A stretch of 64,000 bases of DNA, taken from an uncultured Planctomycetota bacterium. Lineage in GTDB: Bacteria > Planctomycetota > Phycisphaerae > Phycisphaerales > UBA5793. The DNA lies in NCBI GenBank assembly GCA_900696685.1, contig CAADHA010000031.1, forward strand, positions 1-64,000, given 5' to 3'. How positions within the stretch are numbered: the first letter of the stretch is position 1; each line of letters opens with the position of its first letter. The notes below the pieces were generated by a model. It saw only the letters and a program-made list of their open reading frames with translations, had not been told where the DNA came from and ran no database searches. The translations under genes and the position numbers were made by a program. Positions 36,368 to 44,988 of this stretch are shown here, in pieces.

Positions 36368-37822
36368 TCACGGAGTCAGCCGCGTCAGGATGATGAACTG
36401 GTCATTGGTGATGCCTTCTCGATCGAGCGGTGCAATGATATCCAGCAGTCCGTCGCCATTGAGATCGGCGAAGGCCGTGCGACCGATCGTGGCGACTGGA
36501 TTGGTCGTCATGATGATGAACGGCTGCCAGTAATTCTGGATGTTGTTGCGCCGCTCGAAGCCGACCATCTGTCCGTTGGCGGTGATGAAGCAGTCGAGCT
36601 TGCCGTTGAGGTTGAGATCAACGAGTTGTACCTGATTGATGATCGCCCCGTTTGTGACCAGGCCGAGATTGAAGACACGCCAGGGGAAATTCTGCACGCG
36701 GACCAGGCCGGGTCCGGGATTCTCGAACCACTGGATGATGCCAAGCTGCTGATGTACCGCGACCACGTCGATATCGCCGTCGCCGTCGATGTCGCCTACC
36801 GCGATGAAATCCGCGCCGGGCACCTGGTCGTCACCGGGCTGAAGCAGTTCACGCTGCTCGCCGATGATGTTGCCCGCCCAGTTGCCAGCCGCCACGGCAC
36901 CCGCTCCGGCCTCCACGAGCGGGTTGATCAGCCAGCGAATGTTGCTTGAGAGGGCGGTGGGAAACGTAGCAACCACGTCGAGATCGCCGTCGCCGTCGAT
37001 GTCAGCCAGTCGCAGCGACTTGAAAGGTGGGGCCTCGGAGATGATTGGGAAGGTCGCGGCAAAGTCCGGACCGAGCCAGGCAGCGCCGTTGCGCGCTGCG
37101 GCTGGTCCCGGGTTCTGGAAAAGGTAAATTCGCTTGGTGGCGGTGTTGCCGCCGCTGGCAACCTCGTTCGACCCGAGAACAATGTCCGGTCCGTTGACGC
37201 CGTCCATGTCGCCGACAGCGAAGTCGGTCAGGCCGGTGTCGTCGTTGGCCAGGAAGAAGGTCGGATCGATCACCGCTTGTTGCCATGCAACGGCATCAGC
37301 CGGGTCCGCCGGTGCGAAGAGCAGCACGACCGCGCCGCGCTTGTTCGCTCCGACCACCGGGATGATCCCGGTGTTGTTTACCAGCACGGCGATATCCAGG
37401 CGGCCGTCCTGATCGAAGTCAGCCACCTGCACGTCGTACATGATGGAGATCGGCACCTCGCCGGCGATGGAGAAGGTGTTGAAATCGTCCGTACCCGGAA
37501 TCCGCAGATGAAGCTGGATCGGCTGACTCTCGGCAGAGCCGGAGACGAAATCCGTCAGGCCGTCGTTGTTGAAGTCCGCTGCGACAATCACTCGAGCGCC
37601 GGCGGTGGATTCGAACTCTGGATCGAGCCTTCTCGCGGAAAACAGCGGGCCGGCGATGGCCGCGGGTTGGGTTGCCGTCGGCGTGGTCGTTCGATCCGTT
37701 GTACCGCCGGGCCCCCAGATGCCGCCGGGGCCGAAAAGGAAGTACAACTCGGTGCAGGCGGCGGACAGGCACAACAGGCCCGCCAGCGCCAACAGGGGCA
37801 GAATTCGGGCGCAAGGACGCAT
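36368..37822 (-). CDS. FG-GAP/VCBS-repeat lipoprotein
   Basis: The 484-aa product starts MRPCARILPLLALAGLLCL and reaches a lipobox LSAAC, so it is likely lipidated. The mature part has about seven calcium-type FG-GAP/VCBS blades: DFNNDGLTDFVSG, DFDQDGRLDIAVL, DMDGVNGPDIVLG, DIDGDGDLDVVA, DIDGDGDIDVVA, DLNLNGKLDCFI and DLNGDGLLDIIA. It is an integrin-alpha-like beta-propeller on the cell surface or in the periplasm. The ligand is unknown. Five codons upstream another Met exists, but the signal is best from 37822. It converges on the GT-C-like gene with a 22-bp gap. Confidence 0.88.
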   Translation of the reverse strand: MRPCARILPLLALAGLLCLSAACTELYFLFGPGGIWGPGGTTDRTTTPTATQPAAIAGPLFSARRLDPEFESTAGARVIVAADFNNDGLTDFVSGSAESQPIQLHLRIPGTDDFNTFSIAGEVPISIMYDVQVADFDQDGRLDIAVLVNNTGIIPVVGANKRGAVVLLFAPADPADAVAWQQAVIDPTFFLANDDTGLTDFAVGDMDGVNGPDIVLGSNEVASGGNTATKRIYLFQNPGPAAARNGAAWLGPDFAATFPIISEAPPFKSLRLADIDGDGDLDVVATFPTALSSNIRWLINPLVEAGAGAVAAGNWAGNIIGEQRELLQPGDDQVPGADFIAVGDIDGDGDIDVVAVHQQLGIIQWFENPGPGLVRVQNFPWRVFNLGLVTNGAIINQVQLVDLNLNGKLDCFITANGQMVGFERRNNIQNYWQPFIIMTTNPVATIGRTAFADLNGDGLLDIIAPLDREGITNDQFIILTRLTP

Positions 37823-37933
37823 GGCTTCATCCCTCAACGGCGAGGTGGTACACGAAAACTCGCGCGATGGGTCGTCGCGCTTCTCGACAGGCCGGCATGA
37901 AGCGGTCCCGCGCCGGGCCGCAACCGCATCGAC

Positions 37934-39328
37934 CTAGCCGATCACGGGAAGAGACGTTCCGCCGGACGCGCCGGCGCCTCCGCTGCCTGAACCGCCCGGC
38001 GGCGCGCCCGGCGAGGGCGGCGTCGCGGTTTCGTCGGTCAGGTCATCGAGATAGACGTCTTCCATGTCAGTGGCATCCACCTCACGGCGAAGCAGGAGGT
38101 AGATGATCGTGTTTGCGCAGAAGAAGTAACTGACGGCCACGGCGGCGACGAGGCCCCAGACGCCGTAGACCCAGCCCTTGATGAGAAACTGCCCGAAGGC
38201 GCTGAAGTGGGCCAGTTTGGTTTCACCGAAACTCCCGTAGAACGTGGTATCGCCGCCGATGAGTGCTGGCGCCTGCCAGATGGCGTCGAGCTTCGCGGCA
38301 CGTGGCGCGTCAGAATCGGCCTGAAATGCGCCGCCCAGGTTCATCGACAGCCCCAGGAAAAAGTGCACGGACCAGAGCATGATCCGGGCAAGCAGCTTCA
38401 CGAATGCCAGACAGATGGCACCATGTACAAGGGCGGATAAATAGTAAAGAGCGGTCCGCCAGGGCCGTCCGAAGACGTAGGCCCCGATCCGGCTCAGGGC
38501 GTCAAAGGCGTCGGAGTTCTCTACGGCGATCGTGGGAAACGACATGCCGAAGCCCGCGGCCAGGCCGATCAGGAGAAACGCGATCGCCAGCCCCAGCAGC
38601 AGCGCCAGGAAGAACAGCAGCCCCACGAACACCTCGCCGATCGCGGGGATCGCGCCGATCAGGCCTCCCAGCAGGAGAAGCACGCCAAAAAGAACGACCA
38701 TGACGATCGGCAGCACGGGCGCAGCGGCAAAAGCCAGCATTTTTCGGCAGGCGAAGGACATGGCCTCACCGTAGGTGATGCGCTCATCGCGTGCGGCGTG
38801 CAGGGCGGCCGTTCGGCAAAGGGCGCCGCCGAAGAAGCCCCAGATCAGCAGGGAGATCACACCGAACAGCAAGGCATAGAGCCAGTGCATCGAGACCAGC
38901 CAGACCGCACCTAGAAGACCCTCGCGAATGCCGCCGAGTACGCCCGCCGGGCTGACATTGAGCACGGCGTCGATTAACTGATTGACCGTGGCCATCGCAT
39001 GGTGAAGTACGAGTGAGAAGCAACCGATGCGGCTCACCTCGCCGCCTTGGGAGAGATTCTCGAGCCACTGCAGGGTCGCGGCTCGGTCACCGCCTCCAGC
39101 GATGAAGACGGCCAGCTCGTTCATTCCGTGGGCATCAATAGCCGGCTGCGAGGATGCCACCCAGAAGAAATCGAGGAGTCGCCCGGCGAGGTAGGTCAGC
39201 AGAATGCCGACGAAAGCGAAGACCAGCTTGTTGACGTGGATCGCCTGGCGAAAGCTACGGAATACGTGGATGAAGTTGAAGCACTCGGACCAGTGGATCC
39301 GTCGCAGTTCCTGGGGGGCCTCAGCCAT
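37934..39328 (-). CDS. conserved multi-spanning membrane protein, unknown role
   Basis: The 464-aa product starts MAEAPQELRRIHWSECFNF with AAGGA about eight bases upstream. It has around seven or eight membrane segments, including a long FGVLLLLGGLIGAIPAIG block and FVGLLFFLALLLGLAIAFL. The tail is acidic, then Gly/Ser/Pro-rich (SGSGGAGASGGTS). I recall similar proteins in planctomycetes but do not recognise a function. The longer open frame to 39469 is rejected because its extra 47 residues look random. Confidence 0.75.
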   Translation of the reverse strand: MAEAPQELRRIHWSECFNFIHVFRSFRQAIHVNKLVFAFVGILLTYLAGRLLDFFWVASSQPAIDAHGMNELAVFIAGGGDRAATLQWLENLSQGGEVSRIGCFSLVLHHAMATVNQLIDAVLNVSPAGVLGGIREGLLGAVWLVSMHWLYALLFGVISLLIWGFFGGALCRTAALHAARDERITYGEAMSFACRKMLAFAAAPVLPIVMVVLFGVLLLLGGLIGAIPAIGEVFVGLLFFLALLLGLAIAFLLIGLAAGFGMSFPTIAVENSDAFDALSRIGAYVFGRPWRTALYYLSALVHGAICLAFVKLLARIMLWSVHFFLGLSMNLGGAFQADSDAPRAAKLDAIWQAPALIGGDTTFYGSFGETKLAHFSAFGQFLIKGWVYGVWGLVAAVAVSYFFCANTIIYLLLRREVDATDMEDVYLDDLTDETATPPSPGAPPGGSGSGGAGASGGTSLPVIG

Positions 39329-39568
39329 CTCCGGTTTCCTTAACTTGAAGCGTGCCCGTGGGTTGACACGAGCCGCGCTGGATTCGCGATTTACGCCGCC
39401 ATTGCCCGTCGCGTCGAGAACATGGGCGGCTAGTGGAAGTCCGGCCGACTTCCCTTTCCGGGTGGGCATTATAGAAGGGGCGGCCTTCGGGGCAAGTACA
39501 TGCCCGGAGGTACTTCACAGCCGGTCGTGGCGGATCGTTCGCCGGGTATGGTGCAGTGGAAAGGTGCT

Positions 39569-42106
39569 TTAACTGCCGAAGGGGGAAACCAGAGAGTCGT
39601 CATCCAGCGGAATCGGATCGACTGCCTGCTTGAAATGTAGACTCTGCTGCGGCATCGTGAGAGGTTGCGCCTCGCACTCATCCGGGATGCCGTTCTGATT
39701 GTCATCCTCGCTGTGGCCCGAAGCGACGTCGCAACCGTCGGGGATTCCGTTCTCGTTGCAGTCCGAGCACGAGGGAAGTCCGTCACAACAGGCGATGTCA
39801 CACTCGTCGGGCACACCGTTGCCATTGCAGTCCGTATCACACTCATCCGGGATGCCGTTGGCGTTACAGTCTTCGCTATGACAGGCGACCAGAATGCTCA
39901 GTGTAATCACGGTCGAGGCCGGCGGCTGGAAGTCGTCCATCGCGGTGATCTGTAACTGGTAAAGGCCCTCGTCGCCGCAGGCGGGCGTCCATTCGAGGAA
40001 GAGTTCGGTGACATTGCCGGTCGAGCTGCTCATGTTCAGCCCCCGTGCAACCACGTCGTCGAGATCTTCGACATCGATGGATGTCACCTGTCCTGGTTCC
40101 GGTCCGCGGAACTCCAGCATCAGGTCCAGCTTGTCGCCCAGAGTCGGATTGAGCCGCGCGATACTCTTGTGTGGCAGTCCGGATGCGATCGGCGGCAAAT
40201 TGAAGACGTCCGGCGAGGTGTCGAAGCAGAAAACTTTCCCATCAAGAAAATCGACACCGCTGTGCAGACCGGTCGGGCCTTCATAGTTCGTGCCCGGTCG
40301 ATCGAAACGCCCGATCATGAAATAATCGGTCCCATTGCCTGCGTTTGCTCCGACGGTGGCCGACAGTCCGCCGAAGCCAAGGATGCCTCCGGAAGCACCG
40401 CCGGTTGTCCATTGCATGTCGCCATAGCTGAAGGCCACGTTATTCCCGCCGCAGATGGAAGGATTCGAGCCATCCGAGATTGCGACCTGAAACGTGTTTC
40501 GTTTGTCACCGAGCTGGTCGTAGTAGCCGACCTGGGTCCAGGTAACGATCAGCGTATTTTCATCCAGCTTGTACCAGATATCACCCAGGCCGTTGCGAGT
40601 GTCCACGTCAGCCCAGAAGGGAGCCAGTATCTTGCGTTCAGCGATGGGGAAACTTGCCGGGGTGAAGCTTGAGAAAGGTCCGTCGAAAGTGATGTTCCCG
40701 TTGGCGTTGATATAAACCGAGTCATACTCAACGCCAAAAAGATTGAAGGAAAAACCCAGCTCGATCTCGGCGGACGATGTGTCGTCCGTGCCCGATGGAG
40801 GCGCGGCAAGGGTAAAAGTCTCATCCAACGGAAACAGCAACCCCACGCCCATCATCGGCTGAGCCAGACGTGGATCACCCGGCGCCAAGTCGCATTCATC
40901 CGGTATACCGTTTTCGTTGCAGTCCTCACTCTTTTCGGAGGCAATATCGCATTCGTCAGGCACCCCGTTCTCGTTGCAGTCGTGGCTGGTCCCGTCAGCG
41001 ATGTCACACTCATCCGGTATGCCGTTGGAGTTGCAATCCTCACTCTTTTCGGAGGCAATATCGCATTCGTCTGGCACCCCGTTCTCATTGCAGTCGTGGC
41101 TGGTCCCGTCAGCGATGTCACACTCATCCGGTATGCCGTTGGAGTTGCAGTCCTCACTCTTTTCGGAGGCAATATCGCATACGTCAGGCACCCCGTTCTC
41201 GTTGCAGTCGTGGCTGGTTCCGTCGGCGATGTCACACTCATCCGGTATGCCGTTGGAGTTGCAGTCCTCACTCTTTTCGGAGGCAACGTCGCATTCGTCA
41301 GGCACCCCGTTCTCGTTGCAATCGTGGCTGGTCCCGTCGGCAATGTCACACTCATCCGGTATGCCGTTGGAGTTGCAGTCCTCACTCTTTTCGGAGGCAA
41401 CGTCGCATTCGTCAGGCACCCCGTTCTCATTGCAATCGTGGCTGGTTCCGTCGGCGATGTCACACTCATCCGGTATGCCGTTGGAGTTGCAGTCCTCACT
41501 CTTTTCGGAGGCAACGTCGCATTCGTCAGGCACCCCGTTCTCGTTGCAATCGTGGCTGGTTCCGTCGGCGATGTCACACTCATCCGGTATGCCGTTGGAG
41601 TTGCAGTCTGAACTGCTGCCCGAAATCAGGTCCAGCGCGTCGGAGATACCGTTCGTATTGCAGTCAATAAAATCCGTCGGTGGCTGGTCGAGTCCCGGGA
41701 TGACGAACACCAGCGTATCGCCGTCTCCGAAATCCACCTGCCACTCGAAACGGCCCTCTGCGAGGACGTCGCCGTGACCCACGCGGGCATTTTCCGGTAG
41801 TTCCGCATCCGGTGAGACAATCGCAACCACCTTGAGCAGGCGTGTGCGAGTCGGCAGTAGTGTTGCATCCGCATCGCGCCCGGTGGCATCCAACAGCCGG
41901 ATGGTCTGGCGAACCTGAAAGTCCTCCAGCGTGTACTCCGCGGTCGCGACGACACGAAATCCCGACTGGTTCTTGATGTGCAGGGTTACGAGACCACTTT
42001 CCAAGCCGTCAGGCGGAAGGATCGCAGGGGGGCACATCAGCCCCGTCGTCACGAACAGGACGACAAGCGCGAGCGGTATAAAACGATGCCGTACTGCGAG
42101 GTGCAT
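39569..42106 (-). CDS. large exported protein with tandem DCNxNGIPDECD repeats
   Basis: The 845-aa product starts with a signal (MHLAVRHRFIPLALVVLFVTTG) ending near LMC, a poor lipobox. An N-terminal domain of about 130 residues leads into an array alternating DCNSNGIPDECDIADGTSH and DCNENGVPDECDVASEKSE (38 residues per pair, six near-identical pairs plus edge copies), which are thrombospondin-3-like calcium loops. A nidogen-like domain follows (FNLFGVEYDSVYINANGNI, then IWYKLDENTLIVTWTQVGYY). An Ig-like segment and four more DCNxNGIPDECD copies end the protein. Known relatives are surface proteins of Phycisphaerae. The frame is open to 42301, so an earlier start is possible. Confidence 0.85.
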   Translation of the reverse strand: MHLAVRHRFIPLALVVLFVTTGLMCPPAILPPDGLESGLVTLHIKNQSGFRVVATAEYTLEDFQVRQTIRLLDATGRDADATLLPTRTRLLKVVAIVSPDAELPENARVGHGDVLAEGRFEWQVDFGDGDTLVFVIPGLDQPPTDFIDCNTNGISDALDLISGSSSDCNSNGIPDECDIADGTSHDCNENGVPDECDVASEKSEDCNSNGIPDECDIADGTSHDCNENGVPDECDVASEKSEDCNSNGIPDECDIADGTSHDCNENGVPDECDVASEKSEDCNSNGIPDECDIADGTSHDCNENGVPDVCDIASEKSEDCNSNGIPDECDIADGTSHDCNENGVPDECDIASEKSEDCNSNGIPDECDIADGTSHDCNENGVPDECDIASEKSEDCNENGIPDECDLAPGDPRLAQPMMGVGLLFPLDETFTLAAPPSGTDDTSSAEIELGFSFNLFGVEYDSVYINANGNITFDGPFSSFTPASFPIAERKILAPFWADVDTRNGLGDIWYKLDENTLIVTWTQVGYYDQLGDKRNTFQVAISDGSNPSICGGNNVAFSYGDMQWTTGGASGGILGFGGLSATVGANAGNGTDYFMIGRFDRPGTNYEGPTGLHSGVDFLDGKVFCFDTSPDVFNLPPIASGLPHKSIARLNPTLGDKLDLMLEFRGPEPGQVTSIDVEDLDDVVARGLNMSSSTGNVTELFLEWTPACGDEGLYQLQITAMDDFQPPASTVITLSILVACHSEDCNANGIPDECDTDCNGNGVPDECDIACCDGLPSCSDCNENGIPDGCDVASGHSEDDNQNGIPDECEAQPLTMPQQSLHFKQAVDPIPLDDDSLVSPFGS
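40927..41610 (-). repeat. six in-frame 114-bp tandem repeats
   Basis: The word CACTCTTTTCGGAGGC recurs at 40927, 41041, 41155, 41269, 41383 and 41497, exactly 114 bp apart, and the whole unit is nearly identical each time. Each unit encodes two 19-residue calcium-loop repeats. One unit has Val in place of Glu (VPDVCD, near 41180). Similarity at DNA level well above protein need suggests recent unit expansion or homogenisation. Copy number may vary between strains or be collapsed in assembly. Confidence 0.95.
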
Positions 42107-42480
42107 GCCGATGAAACCTGGCACGAGACTACTCCACGTCGCCCGCGCTTCCGAAAGCGCTGCGCCATGGATGTAAACCCCTGTGCCGTCAAGATCGAGT
42201 TCGGCGTGGGCGCAACCTTCGCGCCCCGCGCAGCGGCGGCTCTCCCTCGGCCGCCGTACCCCTATCTTACGCCACCTGATGCCCGAGAATAAAGGGTGCA
42301 CCTTTTGACGGAGGAAAAGCGCCGGATAGGGCAGTTTTGCGGACGCCGCAGGATACAGGTTGTTCCAGTTAGACGGGAAAGGTCCCCGAAAAGCGGGGTG
42401 CTGTAAGCCGTGGGCAGCTTCCTGGCATTCGGCTCGTTCGCACTGAGGAATCGGGCTGAATGGTCCTCTGCCGGCGGCTG
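42107..42480. other. 374-bp stretch without a supported gene
   Basis: It holds the possible 65-codon upstream extension of the repeat protein (to 42301) and then about 180 bp with no recognisable coding, RNA or terminator signal on either strand. Confidence 0.4.
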
Positions 42481-42744
42481 TCAGCAGGCCATGGGCCAGG
42501 CGGTGTACTCTTCCCGCGGAGGGACGGAGTCGAGCCGCTCGAGGTAGCCGGCGAGGTCGGCCTCGGTAAAGAGCTGGAGAAACTCAAGTCGCGCCGAACG
42601 GTTGATCCGCATGATGCGGTCGATGAGTTCCTGTTTGGGCAGCTTGCTGTACGCAGGCGACGAGATAGACAGGTTCACGCGATGCCTCCCACTGGCGACG
42701 GCGGATGATTCCGTATTGATCGTGGCGCGACGGGCACGGTTCAT
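42481..42744 (-). CDS. small conserved-looking hypothetical protein
   Basis: The 87-aa product has a basic N-terminus and a well-formed helical C-terminal half: SKLPKQELIDRIMRIN, ARLEFLQLFTEADLAGYLER, then PPREEYTAWP. That composition looks genuinely coding, unlike the Arg-rich upstream part of the same frame (to 42993). I have an impression of similar small proteins in planctomycetes but cannot name a family. There is no clear ribosome-binding site. Confidence 0.55.
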   Translation of the reverse strand: MNRARRATINTESSAVASGRHRVNLSISSPAYSKLPKQELIDRIMRINRSARLEFLQLFTEADLAGYLERLDSVPPREEYTAWPMAC

Positions 42745-43011
42745 CGAAGCGGGTTGGCGTCGCAGGACGCCTTCCGCGCGGGTCACGCGAAGTGTCGTAT
42801 CGACCTCGACAAGCCGTCGTCTTGAGCGTCGTGCCGTTGCAGAAAACGCGAACGAAGGCGGATTATCAATTGCTTTCCTTCGTCGGTTCGCGCTGAACTT
42901 GCGCCGCGCGGTTGCAATCTGCGCGAGGCAGGCCCGCGTCGGCTGGGAACCACGATTCGTCGTCCGTCGATCCGGCAGAAATCTGCGCAACACCGGTGCG
43001 GCAGGGAATAT

Positions 43012-44550
43012 TTATCTGCGGAAGAAAATTGACGCGACGGGGTCCTGATGGCGGATCGTCCACGTCGGCGAGGCGCGGAGTGCTTCGGCTGCCGCCGACT
43101 GTGTTGAGATGATCGCGAGCCGCAACTCGTACGCATCCAGTTCGGTCAGCAGCCGCTGGGCGTCGTGCAGTACATGGGGGAATTCCCGCAGGAACTCCTC
43201 CCCATACAACTCGCAGCGATCATCGATATAGACGCGGGCATCGGGCACTGCGTAGATGAGATAGCCGCCGTAGAGCATGGGGTTGAACACGCGATGATCG
43301 CCGGCTTCCAGCATGGCCTCCGGCAACTCTGCGGCCGCGGCGACCGGCCAGTAGGTCTCGTCGAGACTGGCCCAGCCGGCGCCGATGACCGGCACGCGAA
43401 TGCCGCCGACCTGCAAGGCCAGACCGATGAGGACAACCGCCGCAGGCCATGCGATCGCCGCCCATCGCATTGGGATCTTGCCTTCCGACGGGGCGTGTCG
43501 CGCGAGCAGGGCACTGCCGCGCGCTGCGAGCCGCTCGCGCAGCGCGGAATACGGAAACATCTCGGCGATGCTGATCGCGGCCAGCACGGCGAAGAGCGGT
43601 GCGTGCCGCACGCGTGACACCGCCAGGAGAAACCAGAGCAGCGGCAGCAGCCAGGTGATGCGCAGCATGCGTCGCCAGGTCGCGGACAGCACGGCGACGT
43701 ACACGACGAAGAGGGCGATCACCATGACCCCCTCGACGCTGTCCCATCGGAGCGGGCCGTGCTCGCTGATGATCATGGGCAGCAGCTTTGAGCCCATCAG
43801 GGCGATCCAGACGCGCGGCAACTGCCCGCCATAAGGGTTCACCCAGATCGTCGCGGCCGAGAGCAGGGCGATCACGATCAGCACCACGATACGCCGATCG
43901 ACCGCGGCCGTACCGATCTGGCTGCGACCGAGTATCAGCAGAAATGCCCAGCCGAAGAGCACCAACGCCACGTTGACGATACCGGCCAGGGCGCCGCCGT
44001 GGAGATTGGTCCAAAGCACCATCAGCAGCGGCAGCAGCCAGAGCCGGCGTGCCGATTCCCGACGCGCCTCCACGTCACAGAGGATGCCGTAGGTCAGCGC
44101 CGTGAGGGCGATCGTGGCGATGTGCGGTCGGGCGTGAAAATGATGGCTCGACGCCGCCAGCACGATCGCCAGCAGCAGGATCACGCCGGGCACGCTGAAC
44201 CCGGCGCGGAGCAGTCTGTCGCCGATACCGGCATAGACCGCCGCGAGCAGGGCCGCCGCCGCCAGCAACAGCGAATCGAGCCCGGCGGCACGGTGGGCCG
44301 CGGCCATGATGCACTCGGCAAGCCACTGATGGGCGATCCACGGATGGCCTTCGAAGGTGAAGCTGAATTCGTCGGCGGTGGGCAGCGCGCCGCGATCGAG
44401 AATCCGCTCGCCGACGACGGTGTGCCAGAGCGCGCCCGGGTCGCGGAACATTCTTGATCGCCCGGCCAGAAGGAGTGTGAGCAGGAGGAGGATAAAGATC
44501 GCCGCGCGAAAGGAGGGCGCCAGGATGGACATCGTCCGCGCGGAGGTCAT
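43012..44550 (-). CDS. multi-spanning GT-C-like membrane protein
   Basis: The 512-aa protein has about 10-11 membrane helices. After the first helix comes a loop MFRDPGALWHTVVGERIL, then HPWIAHQWLAECIMAAAHR, the arrangement of GT-C-like proteins with a first-loop acidic residue. The C-terminal 130 residues are soluble (NPMLYGGYLIYAVPDARVYIDDR), resembling the end domains of proteins related to the 34.5-kb gene. A role in surface glycan assembly is likely but not proven. Confidence 0.75.
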   Translation of the reverse strand: MTSARTMSILAPSFRAAIFILLLLTLLLAGRSRMFRDPGALWHTVVGERILDRGALPTADEFSFTFEGHPWIAHQWLAECIMAAAHRAAGLDSLLLAAAALLAAVYAGIGDRLLRAGFSVPGVILLLAIVLAASSHHFHARPHIATIALTALTYGILCDVEARRESARRLWLLPLLMVLWTNLHGGALAGIVNVALVLFGWAFLLILGRSQIGTAAVDRRIVVLIVIALLSAATIWVNPYGGQLPRVWIALMGSKLLPMIISEHGPLRWDSVEGVMVIALFVVYVAVLSATWRRMLRITWLLPLLWFLLAVSRVRHAPLFAVLAAISIAEMFPYSALRERLAARGSALLARHAPSEGKIPMRWAAIAWPAAVVLIGLALQVGGIRVPVIGAGWASLDETYWPVAAAAELPEAMLEAGDHRVFNPMLYGGYLIYAVPDARVYIDDRCELYGEEFLREFPHVLHDAQRLLTELDAYELRLAIISTQSAAAEALRASPTWTIRHQDPVASIFFRR

Positions 44551-44707
44551 GACAAGGAAGGTATCGGCGTGGTAGGCCGGTTCGTCGGAGGGTTTGAGGG
44601 AACCGTCGAAAAGTCGAAAGGTCGAAAATGGGGAGCATCGGCGATTGACCGGTGGTCGGGACGCCGAGATGAGGGGTCGAGGGGAAGCTCATGCATGGGT
44701 GGTGCGC

Positions 44708-44917
44708 TCATGGAGCGGGCAGTGTCGCCGGGGGCGGTTGTTCGATGCCGGAGAAACGCTCGCCCATCAGGGTAATGGCGCCGATGAGGACGACGAGCAC
44801 CAGTGCGGCGATGACGGCGTATTCGGTGAGGTTGTAGCGGCTGCGGTCGGCAGGCGTCACATCGTCGCAGTGGGATGCTGCGTTGTCGGCATTGGGCGGC
44901 GATTCGTGCGAGGTCAT
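44708..44917 (-). CDS. Flp-pilin-like small membrane protein
   Basis: The 69-aa product has a polar N-terminus of about 30 residues, then NLTEYAVIAALVLVVLIGAI followed by TLMGERF and a short Pro-rich end. The pattern resembles Flp/class IVb pilins (AIEYGLIAALIAV), including the Glu-Tyr before the hydrophobic helix. It lacks an obvious Gly cleavage site just before the motif. GGAG lies eight bases before ATG 44917 (44926-44929). No tad/pilus assembly genes are nearby. It could instead be an ordinary single-span protein. Confidence 0.6.
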   Translation of the reverse strand: MTSHESPPNADNAASHCDDVTPADRSRYNLTEYAVIAALVLVVLIGAITLMGERFSGIEQPPPATLPAP

Positions 44918-44959
44918 GAAGGTTACTCCGTTATCGAAGAAGGGCCAGTCGCTCGCGCT

Positions 44960-44981
44960 CCGGGCTCTGATCAGGGCCCGG
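44960..44981. repeat. near-perfect 22-bp palindrome
   Basis: CCGGGCTCTGATCAGGGCCCGG is self-complementary apart from one symmetric T/G pair. It lies between the stop of the BNR-repeat gene and the start of the Flp-like gene, both on the minus strand. It may be a protein-binding operator or an RNA hairpin between the two genes. No T tract follows, so termination is doubtful. Confidence 0.5.
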
Positions 44982-44988
44982 AATGGTA

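Noticed and set aside
40870-41777. Plus-strand repetitive ORFs, and the regular spacing as a possible CRISPR
   Set aside because: The 114-bp period encodes DCNxNGIPDECD repeats in the minus frame. There are no variable spacers or cas genes, so it is a coding array.
42745-42993. N-terminal 83 codons of the small hypothetical ORF frame
   Set aside because: They are very Arg-rich with no protein-like pattern; coding character begins near the Met at 42744.
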